DNA of 64,000 nt, from positions 2,108,001 to 2,172,000 of the forward strand of contig CM034106.1 in the NCBI GenBank assembly GCA_019914945.1, read 5' to 3'. The position numbers and the translations under genes were made by a program. Position 1 is the first letter of the stretch; each line of letters opens with the position of its first letter. Below are positions 1 through 14,999 of the stretch, piece by piece. The notes beneath the pieces were generated by a model. The model had not been told where the DNA came from, made no database searches, and saw only the letters and a program-made list of their open reading frames with translations. This stretch comes from Typha latifolia (taxonomy: Eukaryota; Streptophyta; Magnoliopsida; Poales; Typhaceae).

Positions 1-1091
1 TTCTCTCTATTCTTACAGCTACAAGGTAGCAACCATCCGTTCAGCCAAGTCCCCTAGGATACTAACAGAAATATATTTTAGTGGACTAAAATGGAAAAAA
101 TACATCAATTTTTGCGCTCACTTGATGCTGATTAGATAAGCAAACTATAAATGTAAAGAGGCACTATATTAAGAGCCTCTGTAGACTGATGGTTAACAGA
201 ATGGTTATTCAACTGCAAATTGAACCATCATAGGCATTTAGCAGATCAGCAAGGACATAAAACTTCCAGAGGAAGAAAGAGAGACGTTTTTAAGTGAAGA
301 AATCCCAAATTGCCAAAGCAACTACTCGCCAACTTATAGAAAAACTGAATTGCAATTATTCTCTCATGGTTGGTTGAAAATCATGGCAACCAAGTAATCC
401 CTTACTCCTTTCTCTAGATGATATGACTGATGGACACTAGCACCTTCAAGGGTGTGTCATCTAGAGTGAAATTTCAAAGCTATTATCTCAACAAATTTCA
501 ATCTGATATAAAAGAAAACTGCGGCTATTGCGAACGGAAATTCATTTTGCAATCTATGTCCTCATTTTTCAGCTTCATTCCTAGTCTCGGTTAAATACTT
601 CTCTGAGATAACAATATCAATGCTGAATCGTATATCTAAATTGTATTCATGGGAAGTGAGGGCTCAACTATGCTTGGACATTAATACAAAATATAAACAA
701 CAGGAATGAAATTCCAAAAGAAGTATCCAAAGTTCCAAACCTAATAATATGAAGTGGTTTTAATAGGTTCACTACATTAAATATAAAATCTTTGTTTTTT
801 TTTACCTTAGTAGATTTGTTTTTGGCAAGGAAATATTTTCTATCTCTGGTTATATATCCCTTGGATATAAAGTTTGAACACATTTCATATTATATTCTAT
901 AGCATGTTGGAAGAAAGTAACCATCTAAGTATCTAACATCTTTCTTGTCATTCCTTTAACAAGTGATCACAATCATATGCTTGCAGCTTCATATGTCTAA
1001 GCATGTGGAACAAATGTAGAATATCTCTGCACATAGACATACAAGAAATCACATGTATCTCACTCAACTTCTCACATAGCAAAGAGCATAC
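1..1091. other. Intron or downstream sequence of the BRIZ-like gene, no exon recognised
   Basis: The BRIZ-like gene continues leftward from its donor at 1091. I looked on the minus strand for the expected coiled-coil C-terminal exon and did not find one here. The stretch is AT-rich with short meaningless frames, and is most simply the last intron. Confidence 0.5.
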
Positions 1092-4000
1092 CTTTCTTCG
1101 ATTTGCAGAACCTTTTGTTTCCACATCTCTTGATTCTTCATAAGATTTTCGTTAATCTAGAAGAAGAAAAAAATAGAAGTATCAAGTTAAACGAGAATAC
1201 ATCTCTCAATAATACAGAAGATATGACACACCAGTAAAATTAGTAACTGTCTCTTATGAAATAGTTTCTTTGCTTTCAGATTCTACAGCTAACGGGTGCT
1301 TACATCATCAAGAAACTTCTTCTCTTCCATACACTTGGTGAGCTTCATTTGTAACTTCTGCAGCTTTAGACCCACAGCCTTCTCAACAGCCTCAGAAATT
1401 TCTCTCTCATTTTCTTCCTTGACTTCTAGCAGAAGTGATTCATAATACTAGTTCCAACAGAATAAACAAAATCCAACAATTGGTTAGGCCCAAAGTGAAT
1501 ATTATCATACATAAGCTCAAATAATTACAAAAATGACAATTTACAAGGATATTGGAAGAATACACAAAAACTATGCTGAATGTTTCAAGATGAATTCTAA
1601 ATAAAAGTTGCAGTATCAAATAAACCAAACAGTAAAAGCACATACTTTTCTTTGGTTTTCGAGTTCAGATGTGAGGAGGTCATTGTACTCTTGAACAATC
1701 TGAAGGGAAGAAAAGGAAAGAAGTGCAAAACAAGTTCTAGAGGTTAGAGGTTAACTAGTAAGGAAATGAAGAAAAGATTCAAGAAAACATGGTAAAATAA
1801 TGTATTACAGCATCAACTTTACTGTTGAAGAGAGCCTCGCTAATTCCAGAATCTCCGCTACACTCACAAGTTCCACACATATCATCTGTGTGAGAACAAG
1901 GGAGATTTAACTCAACCGGTTTCCCATCAGTTTTTGATTGAATTAGTCGATGGACATAGTTGTCACCAACATAATCCCAAACTCTTTGCGTCTCTAATTC
2001 AAGTGAATAACAGTGTTGTGTTTCTTTCCAATGTCTGATAGCATGTCCTTCCTTGTACCTGTGGGGAATTTTATCCAAATAAAGACTATTACAAACTACA
2101 TTTGATAACATTCTCCTACTACAACAGAACAAAGCAGAAGAACACCTTCCGCAACCAACAAAGCCACAGATAAGACATATCCATAGGTTCTCTGAAGTAC
2201 CACAAACAGAACATGTTGATTTTTCAGGTTGTTGCTGGCAATATCTGCAAACCTGGAGTTAATATTCCAAACAACACAAAAAAATGAGGAAACTCACATA
2301 GGACGTCTATGAATAATCAGATTCATGACATAGTTAAAAGACTACCAGAGAAAAAGATAGACAAATGAAAGGTGGACCAAAGGTATTGCTTCAAAACTAG
2401 CTTTTATTTTCATAACATATATTTTGAAATAAAGTATCACTCCAAAAACAAAAAAAGAACGCTGGTTGAATTACAAGCATTCTGCTATATAATAAGCAAC
2501 ACAGGACATAAAATAAGAAAAATGACACTAAACCCTCTGAAATTAATTTTGAGCATGAAAATTGTTTAGGCTCATAGAATAAAACATGTCAACTGTGATG
2601 AATATAGAGATACAAGCCAGGGCCTTCATGTTTCTGTGCAAGGATACGACAGAAGCATCACTATTTAACATATCAATATATTCCAAAAGGTGAATCAGTG
2701 AGCTACATGCAAGTAAATGGTCTGTGCATTTGGTTTGGTAAAGTTTTGAGATCACGAAAAGTATGGATTCAAGTATTGGTCAATCCCGATAAATATTGCC
2801 AATATGGATCGGCCAATATGACCAATTTAGTCAATCCCTGATCTGAATCGTCCGAAATGGAACAACCAATATGGCAGATACATATTATTATTTCAAGCAC
2901 CTAATCCCAATCCCGAAACCGATACGTAGAACCTTGAAAAAAACCACAAGATATACAAAAGGAGGAGAAAATTTGGGGACTAAGGAGTAGGAACCCTAGT
3001 GAGAGTAAGAACCTAGGCGAGTGATGACAAATGTGTGGGTGAAAAGCCATAATCATATAAAGAAATTAAGATGGCCACAAAAATATAACCAAGAAGTATG
3101 GAGCTTAAGAAACACAGCCACAAATATATAACCAAAAACCTGACACTTAGCATTAGAGAAGAGCATAAGGATAGTCCATTCTTTTGGTAAGGCTCTAGAA
3201 TGTATAGCTATCAAATACCCTGCTTATTTTCTTCCTTTCTCCTGTAAAAGAATTTCTTCATCTAGCCCTCAGTTACCCACTTCAACATCCAAGCATCATT
3301 TCATAGGTAGTGCACCTAGCTAGTGAAAATGCATGGCACTTCAAGAATTGTCAAATATAAATATGCTACTGTTAGGAAGTCATCAGCTTGATCATATGCT
3401 ATTTATAGTGTACCCAATCTCTTTTCTGTTCCCATTTTCCTTTTTTATTCAAATAAAACAGCAGTGAATGCTTAACTACTTAAGCATAAAGAAAAATTAA
3501 CGCACTGATCATTTACAGTAGGAATAAAGACAAAGTACTTATTGCTTACAGGACATGAAGAATCTGTCCATTTTGATATACATGAACAATGGAAAGAATG
3601 ATTGCAAATCGTTGTCAGAATGCCGCTAGTATCTTGGTCCAGCCTTTCTGGAAATAAAGAACTCATTTATACTTTTATTGTCAACAGAAAAAGGAGGGAG
3701 TTCAAGTAAATACAAAATATTCATATAAAAAAATTAAAAGAAATAAAAGAAGAAAATCAAAAAGGTAACATGGAACAGAAAAACAACAGACAGAATAACC
3801 ATAAATTCTTTTTCTTATTGTGGTAGCTATTACGGCGTGGTGGAAATGAACAAAAAGCGAGATGAACATTGAAAATCAATTGAGTTATCCTATCCAATCC
3901 CCTTATTATTGATAGATTCCCTCTTCTATCCATTCAATCTTTTCCGATCTATCAAAAGAGATCAGGCCATAAATCAATTAATTTTAAAGGTTCATCTAAG

Positions 4001-7000
4001 CAAGTGAAACAGCTAGAAGCGGTTGCTTCGCCACAACATGTGTGTGTGTATATATATGCCATTGAACATGATCTATGATAATTGAAGACTGAAGTTACCA
4101 GAAATGGATAGTCATGATAATATGTCATCAACTTCCATGTTCAAGTGCGCCAACACAACTAATGCCAGAGAGCTATTCTGCTAGAACATAGGTTGGGCCA
4201 GCCGCATGTGACCACCTTGGTGTGCCCATATGCACATCACCTATGTAGCCAAACTTTTTAAGGGGGCTGTTGGGTGAGGCGGGTCGGGCAGGCGACAATG
4301 CAATCGGGTTGGATGAGAAAGTTAGCTTCTTTTTTTTCAAAAAAAAAGATCTTCCTACCCTAAATAATAATCAATCACAATCCCATTTCCTCTTTGAGTT
4401 GTCCGTACATTGCTTTTGCAGGTAAAAGAGTGATTGAACAACAAGGTTTAAAAAAATTGTAGACAGCAGATGGCTAGACAAGGAATCATGTGGTGCATAG
4501 GCGCTAGGCGGGCGATCAGAATTCAAAATGGTTAAAATATAAATAAATAGTAGTTCAAGTAAAAGTTAATATTAATACATACAATCTAATCGATATACTA
4601 GTGCATTCTTCTTAAAAACTGTAGTAAGCTATTAGAATCCACTAGTTCATCAACATGTACAATAATTTTAAATATCAAAGTCAATCTATGCAGTAAAATA
4701 TGATTTGATATGCTAAGGCGGTCACATAGATAGAACCTAAATAGAGTCTACTTATATTCTATCTAAGGCAAAAGCCTAGGCGTTTAGGCGGAAGTTAACA
4801 AACAATGAATAAGACTCGAAAAGATTGGTTGATTATCCAAAACTGCATTAGTTAGATATTCACATCCGACTCTTGTTGTCTTGACTTCTTAATACTATGT
4901 GTGATAAAACGAATATCACTGTTAAATATATAACATATTCCGCCTGCAACGGTCCAACAAGCGGCACATGGCGGCAGTGGAAACCAGCAATCAGCTTTCA
5001 ACGACAAGTACTCTCTCTCTCCCTCTCCCTCCCCCTCCCCCTCCCATCTACCTATTAATTAAGAATCTAAATCTGATTTTTTTCACCAAGAAACATTACT
5101 AATTTGGAAGCTTCTAAGCAATAAGCAAAGTGAACACCCCAAGCTAACCATCAAATTTTATTAATTTTAGAGATCTTATTTAACAAGAGTTTGAGACCTT
5201 CAAAAGGTGTTAAGTTTGATTCTAGACACATAGATGTTGTACATAATGTTAACAGTGTTGACATTGATCTTAATTCCCCATCATTGATCCTCACGCTTTC
5301 ACATTATGGAAAGAAAGGCTCAATACTTCCAAGTATCCTAGCACAACTTCTTCTCTTTGTATATAATGTGATTATGACAAGTATGTCAAATGTGATTAGG
5401 AAGATGGACTTTGCCTCTTTCGAATAGGATTAGATTTCTTTAACCAAGAAAAAAAAATGAATTAGATTCCAAAGCGTTTATTCTCTGTTTCAAGTTCCAA
5501 CAAATATTTTATTTTGCATATGAGGTTGACCCCAACTCTAAAATCATTCTAGGTGGCACAATATGAGTCCTGAAATCATATTACAATCTGTAATATCTTT
5601 CCTTGCCATGTTGGTACTTATTATTAGAAGTTCTAGCAGAGTGAATAAAGTATAGTAAAAAGCTTTTTTCTGTGGTATTCAGTAGTTACCAATATAGGTC
5701 ACTCACCCTCATTGTTATTATCTTCCCTGCTGTTCTCCTTTTTTTTTTTGTAATTCAAGAGAGGCAATTTTTTTTTCTTAATCTTATAGCATTCTGAATC
5801 TGCCGGTCTGTTATCTTCCCTACTATTCTCCTTTCTTTGTTTTTGTAATTCAAAAGTAAAGCAAACTTTGTATATCTCTTAATCCGTTAGCATACTGAAT
5901 CTGATGGCCTACTATCTTCCATTAATTCATAATTTCATACAATCTAATTTAACTCGATTTAGCTATCAACTGGATATAATTCAGATGTAAAGGTTATCCA
6001 CAATATTCCTACAAGAATAGTTTACATCACAAGTTCTTAAGAAGAGCTTGTTTTTAGAATATCTTTAGTGAAGATAGATTAGACCTTGCTATCGATGATT
6101 AGATCATTTCCAATGTCACCATCTAAATGAGGCACTTACTAACATTTCTCTTCAGACTCAAACTGCCCAAATGAACAACCAGTTTGATAAAATAAAATAT
6201 AAGGATACTTAGTTGGATGCACATTATAGCCTACATGCTACTAATGAACAGAAATAAAATGTGTTTTGGTCACAATTACTTATATAGAATCCTATTCTTG
6301 GACCAAAAGGGCCCCATGAGTTGCAATGAGAAACTTAATTTTCCAAGTTCTAATTATTAGAAGACCATCCACCACTAATCAAGAAAGCCTTCCTAATAAA
6401 ACATTCTGAGATGAATCTAGCACATTATTTTCAAAAAAGAATCCAAAGTACAAAGACAAAGAAACCAACAAAAAACGAACCAGAAAGGACCCATCTTATT
6501 AAGGGAACTAGGTAAGTAAACTACAAATACAGAGAAATGAAGTGAATGAACTTACCAAGACATACTGGACAAGTAGGCTGTTCAGCTGAGCTCGTGAGCG
6601 AACACTGTGGATGTTCAACTGACCCAGTGTATTGCACATCTACAGTGTAACGAATATTACACACATCACCCTGTACCCCAGGTGAGTTCCCAATAAATAC
6701 CAGTATACCACATCTAAGTGCCAATCTAATCATAGTCCTATGCAACAAGGTTATAAAATTGCAAACCTCCAATGAGGAGAACTGCTTCCCATTGAAATGC
6801 TTATAAAAGCTGTCGGTCGAACTTTGATCATCAAAACTTATAATAACACTATATTGATCCTCCACCCCATCATTCCTACACCAAGTTATACGATCTTTAA
6901 ACTATAGATCCATAAAATAGAATCCAAAATTCAGAAGACAAAAGGTTTTTACCTCACAATTCGCATCTCGAGCATGTGTTGCAAAAAAGATCCGCAGAAT

Positions 7001-7389
7001 TGGCAGAAATCTGCGTAGGTCATGTGGTTCGGCACTGATAGGACACAAACCAGAGGTTTCCTTCCTACCTGAAACACCCAATCTTTAGCTCGTATGAAAC
7101 CCTAAAAGCCTCCATGATTTCAGTAGCTTCATAGAGATCGGGTCGAAGCGTTCATTACCGGGAGATTGGAGGGAGAGGAGGGGTCGAACGGATAGAGGTA
7201 GAGGATTCCTCGCGTCTCCTCGATTCTAGGGTTTCCGGAGGAGAAGGGGACGGCCTGCGTGGGGAGGGGAGAGGAAGAGTCGACGAGATCACCGGAACTG
7301 CGGGGAGGAGAAGAGCGTGATGACTCTTCTTCGGCAGCGGATGAGGCACCGGCGCCGGCGCCGGAGCTGGTGGACGTGGTGGCGGACAT
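1092..7389 (-). CDS. BRIZ: BRAP2/BRIZ-like RING and ZnF-UBP E3 ubiquitin ligase, C-terminus cut by the window edge
   Basis: Ten exons were placed by splice sites and continuous frame: 7389-7159, 7068-6953, 6875-6767, 6670-6556, 3647-3550, 2252-2146, 2058-1809, 1699-1646, 1447-1304, 1156-1092. They encode about 430 residues: a Ser/Ala-rich N-terminus, a BRAP2 domain (about 78-175), a C3H2C3 RING (about 186-225, starting CPVCLE and ending SSCPVC), a ZnF-UBP domain (about 226-300, with [13 protein letters not shown] and a GHAIRHW histidine segment), then a Glu/Lys-rich coiled coil (343 onward). In Arabidopsis, BRIZ1 and BRIZ2 form a heteromeric ubiquitin ligase needed for seed germination; I cannot tell which paralogue this is. 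The ATG at 7389 opens exon 1 just before the conserved block. The open frame stops at a donor at 1091, so the final coding exon (roughly 50-70 residues in relatives) should lie left of base 1. Intron 4 is 2.9 kb and contains repeats. Confidence 0.93.
3651..6555. other. Large intron 4 of the BRIZ-like gene with repeat relics
   Basis: No coding sequence is recognisable. Visible items: a TG/TA dinucleotide tract near 4040-4059, a pyrimidine tract (CTCTCC-rich) at about 5010-5044, and a probable non-autonomous element at about 4440-4800. The last has the GC-rich word TAGGCG near both ends (GCGCTAGGCGGGCG on the left, CCTAGGCGTTTAGGCGG on the right) in otherwise AT-rich DNA. A similar repeat-like patch rich in CCAATATGG lies in another intron at about 2770-2940. 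No boundaries or target duplications could be fixed. Confidence 0.4.
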
Positions 7390-10232
7390 GGCGGGGTTGT
7401 GATGAGAGAGAGTTCAATCGCAATGGCTACGAATTAAGAAAAATATTAAGGGCTTTTCTGCAAAGAAAAAAGCTATCACTAAAATCTCCCTCCCTTCAAG
7501 ATCGAAATCCAAAGTCTATCTACCGATGGTATCTTTCGAAATGAGAGAGATAATAATTTCTTACTTAACGTAGGACGAAGAAGACCTCTCTCTCAAATAA
7601 ATAAGCCTAAAGTTTGGCTTCCTTCCTCGGTGATTGTTCTCTTCTAGCTGACATGAATATATAGAGATGCTGTGTTTTGTTTGGAAATCTCTACCCCTTT
7701 GTGGATTGGGTTAAGGTGAACACAGATTGATCCTTTGTGGATTGGTATGAGATTTGTAGTTAAACTACATAATAAAAACCCTCTATTTATGGGATCAGCC
7801 CTGCATCTTGGGCAGTGGACTCGATCACTGACGATATTGTAACACTAACTCATAATTTTTAGTATTGTAAAAAGTTAATCACGTTTTTCGTGAAGCTAAT
7901 TATGTTATTGATTGGTTAGTTAATAGTGGTGGATCCGTAGGTTATGGTTGTAGTTGGGATGAGGTTATCTTCCGAGTTGCTCTCGCTTTTAGTTTCTTAT
8001 TCTAAGGCTTAGATAAATATTATGTATACCCAGCTTAAATAAGACTCATTCGCAGGCCCTTGGCCATCCACATTTGCTCGACAATCATAACAACCCTCAA
8101 GGGAGGGTAGACTCTAACGGTAAAATTATCTATCCATAACCCGACGAATAGCATGAACGGTCGTCCATTTCTCTAGACTAATGACCAATCGTAAGCTCAT
8201 CATCAGAATTAGTATTACACATCGATATGATCATCTGAGCCTGTGGCTCCATATTATTGCACCACTATGCAATAATCTCGTAAGCCATCACTCACGAAAG
8301 CCTTTACCCTACGTCATCGGGTAACGCTACCTTTACGTCATCCTCCTCTTACTCTCTAACTTAAACACCCTAAAAGGGGTTGACTTTCATCAATCGACAA
8401 TAAATCGTCCATCGCTCGATGAAACAACTATCTGATTATAAATATCATTCGCCCCTATGGTTGGAGAGGTGTGGCGTAATATCGAGACGTAGAAATTATC
8501 CTATTTTAGGTTGTGCACATGTGCAAGTGGCATGGTAAGGTAAACTTGACTAGCATAACATAATAGTAAGCAATGATATCTAAGCATATGGATGAATTGC
8601 ACATCATATTTAAATTAATAACAAATTATGCCAAGCAATACGTTAATCAAACATGTTTTGTTACAATGTATGGATTACCATGTCATTCACAATATTAAGT
8701 GATAATCTAAGAGTTATAAATCACTTGCCTAGATTCGCTAAAATTCCTAGTGATTAGTGGTCGGCTCCAGGGTGAGTATTGATCTCAGGGTGCTAAAGAG
8801 AAAAAAGAAAATTCGGTTGAATCTCTGCACAACTCAAGAATTAGTGAGGCAAAAACCCAAAAGGCTCGGCTTAAACCGGCCCAAGACGGAGCTTGTCAGG
8901 CTTCCTCTATATTCTTAGTATTATTATGTTAATTAAAATTATTATGTTATTTTGGGCTTCCTCTATATATAAGTCTTGTTTGGGCAGCTATCACCTTTAT
9001 TAACGGTTTATATGGACTTATTCAACATGACATCTAAGTTATTTAACAGTTATCTACTCTCTAGGTTTACTTAACTAGTTTACTATTTCAGTAATCTGGG
9101 TTTGACTCCCAATTTTTCTAAACTCAACTAAAATACTATATTAAAGGTTAAAAATTAGAATAGATTAATCGGATTTTGAAGCTAATCACCACCATCTAAA
9201 TAATTATTCGCTATTTTATCCGTTAAAAAATAACATGTGAGTCATATGATCAATTTTAGATAATAGCCGATCTTTATTTTAGAGACAAAAAAGTTAAATG
9301 ATTATTTTAATGTTTTTCATAAATAAAGGTAAGCCTCCATCAACTCGTGGAATAGGAATAAACTTATTCTAGAATAAACCGTTTTATTCTAGTGTAATAA
9401 CTAAATATCTTACTTTATTATAGTTTATATTAATTCAACATTCTCTTTCATCTTCTTCTATATAACTTTCTATAAACCATTTATTAATAATTTAAGATTA
9501 CTATTTTACCCTTTGAGATGACAATATATAATTACCAGTCATATAAGTTGTTGCTAGTATCATATCAACTATAATTATTATTCCTTATGCAAGCATTGAA
9601 CTAAACATTAAAATAATTTATACTAATATTAAATCTCTTCTTCTAGTATAAAAAAATTAAAATAATTTATGTCTATTCCACTATTATTCCACAGGTAAAG
9701 ACAGCTTAAGAGATGATCGCTGTGTACATAATAAAAATTGGAAATAGGATTGTAACAAATTGCACGTTCCTATCTAGTCGATGTTCCAGAAACAAACTAT
9801 CGGATCATCAAAAAACATTTGATTTCTTCTCTCAAAAAAAAGGGTACTTGATCTAGAAGTTAATAAAAGAACAAATCTGCAAGTTCCTGCAAACTAGCAT
9901 AGTTTTAACAAAAGATCACTTGTTGCTAGTGGCTAAACTCCAAACCATTGATGTGGCTAAACTAAGACATGCAACAATGAATTATGACATACAGCAAGCC
10001 GATGGTTGCTAGTGGATGTTCAATTCATGAAAAGATCCATCTCAAAAATACAATGATTCAAATATGACAAGGATGCTTCTCATTTTGGAAGTGCAACAAG
10101 ACTACATGATGAGAACTTAAAATGAGTCCCCCTATATGTAAACAAGATGGCATGGTAGAAACTGACATCGCTGCTCAAAGCAACATAAGTCTTTTCATAA
10201 ACTGCAAAACTTTCTAACATTATACGCAAAAC
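7390..10232. other. Intergenic region upstream of the BRIZ-like gene
   Basis: The first 200 bases should contain the promoter and 5' leader of the BRIZ-like gene (minus strand). About 7800-8500 is less AT-rich than its surroundings (many CG-containing words) and looks like old repeat or LTR DNA, but I see no LTR pair, primer binding site or transposon ORF. About 9100-9720 is AT-rich with a short palindromic TTATTCTAGAATAA near 9364. The 3' flank of the RPS11 gene occupies the end. No gene is supported. Confidence 0.5.
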
Positions 10233-13268
<3,036 letters not shown>

Positions 13269-14999
13269 GATGGAATCGGATGACGATTTCGGAGGAGCAG
13301 AGAAGGCGGCGGCGAACGGCTAATAAGAGAATAGAGAAGAGAGAAGAGAGCTCAAGCGCGCGAAGGAAAACCCTAATAACACAGCCATAAGTTAAGCGAT
13401 GGATCAAGGCCGTCCGTGGAATTAACTATGCGGTTCGGATTACTTGTGATTATTACTGAGGACATTTCTCATCTCGCACCCTATACTTTTATTATTTTAA
13501 CTTTCAACCCCTGTATTTGTCCTTTGATTTAGTTTAAAAAAAAGACGATTTTATGTAATTTGATGACAATAAATAGTAGTGAGATTAAGAAGAGTGAAAA
13601 GAGAATATTATTAAATTACTACTACTCTTGAGAAAAATAAAATATCATGCTATTACTAAGTCCAAGAACAACATTATTTCGTAGAATTATTGTTTTTGTT
13701 ACTTCTATTTTAATTTTATTTTCAGATCACACATCGAAATAAATATTTTTTTTTTGGGTGATATTAATGGCCACCTCATAGAGCTGACAGGAAAATGCTA
13801 AATTTATTAACATTTTACTTAAGATGTAAACAGTAAACTCATTAATACTATTATGAGATTATAACATAATAAACCTCTCTAGTTTATCCAAGTAACCTAA
13901 TTGCAACTTGTGAAATTCTGGTTATTGTCGAATGAACTTAGGGATAACCTTAATCACCTCATAGTTAAATCAATTGCATGCATATCATATAATAAATATC
14001 TGATAGGTTAAATGTTCAATGAGTATGATGGAAAATTTATATATAACACTCTGCTTTTTAACGTAATTATAGTTTACACTTTACATTTTCATTATTTATA
14101 AATTAATCCACATAATTTAGTAAATATGTGCAGGAAACACTCTGAGTTAAATTTAAGCTAACACTGTAAATAAAAATATTTTATTTTTAAAATAACTAAA
14201 TTATTCTTATTTTTAAAATAACTAAAATATCCTTAGTATAACTTGATTAAAGGTATTTTGATAATCTTTTGGTATAGTTAATTTCACTCAAAGGTTTAGT
14301 CAAATTTAACTAACTGATATAACGACATACTTTCTCCACATATTCATTAAATCATAGAGATAAAACTCAATTTACAAATAGTAAAAATATAGGATGTAAA
14401 TCATAATTTTGTTAAAGACAGAGTGTTATATACAAATATTCCTATTATATAATATGTAGTAGAATTCAAGCAAATGATTCCGGCCAATTTAGTGCCAAAT
14501 GATTTCAAGGAAAACTATACACTGGCATTACCAAATAGAGCATGGCAAACAGAAGTACAGTGAAGCTAATGCAAATTTAAACTTACTGGTAAACAATAAC
14601 AGTTCATTGGGCTGTGATGATTATTTTGGCAAACAGACCCTGCTTGATAGTTGATACATGCACAAATGCTGCCAAGAATGTTAATTTCCTGTGTGTACAA
14701 AATGGTGGTGGGGGCCACCTATTGATTGAATGACAATAGAAAAGTTATAGAAGAGCACTCAAGATGCAAAGAATATAAACAAACTAATGGCTAGTACCCT
14801 CCCTCCAATTTTTCCCAGAGGTCTTTCTATCAGCAAATATTATCTTTCTATCGGAACTCCTGTATCATCACGAACATGGATGTCGTTCCAGCCTCCAGGG
14901 TAAGACAACCTGATCGCGATCTCACAATAGAATCATGAAGAAGAAGCTTGATGAACACCCTCCTCCAATGCTGAATGGAGTGCATACCCCCAAATTATT
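13269..14999. other. Intergenic: RPS11 upstream region and 3' flank of the UBL gene
   Basis: 13269-13420 probably holds the RPS11 promoter and leader, including a CCCTAA-type telo-box (AACCCTAA, about 13369-13377), which is common in plant ribosomal-protein promoters. A long-TIR MITE lies at 14030-14442. About 14750-14999 is likely the 3' untranslated region of the UBL-domain gene, whose stop is at 15000. No other gene is seen. Confidence 0.55.
14030..14442. mobile_element. MITE with long terminal inverted repeats, probably Mutator-derived
   Basis: The left arm begins GGAAAATTTATATATAACAC and the right arm, read in reverse, begins GGAATATTTGTATATAACAC. The arms remain alignable for more than 80 bases through AACACTCTG, a TTTACA block and an ATTTATAAATT block. 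Long TIRs and lack of an ORF suggest a Mutator-type MITE. The layout (ATATAACAC, later AACACTCTG and AAGCTAACA) resembles the terminal region at 43735-43835 beside the MuDR pseudogene. The flanking 9-mers (GAGTATGAT and TATTATATA) do not match, so a target duplication is not supported. Confidence 0.6.

Noticed and set aside
1779..2132. A 117-codon minus-strand ORF taken as a separate gene
   Set aside because: It is exon 7 of the BRIZ-like gene with read-through into the introns on both sides.
7317..7544. Plus-strand ORF rich in Arg and Trp
   Set aside because: It is the antisense of the BRIZ first exon and leader; the composition reflects GC-rich DNA.
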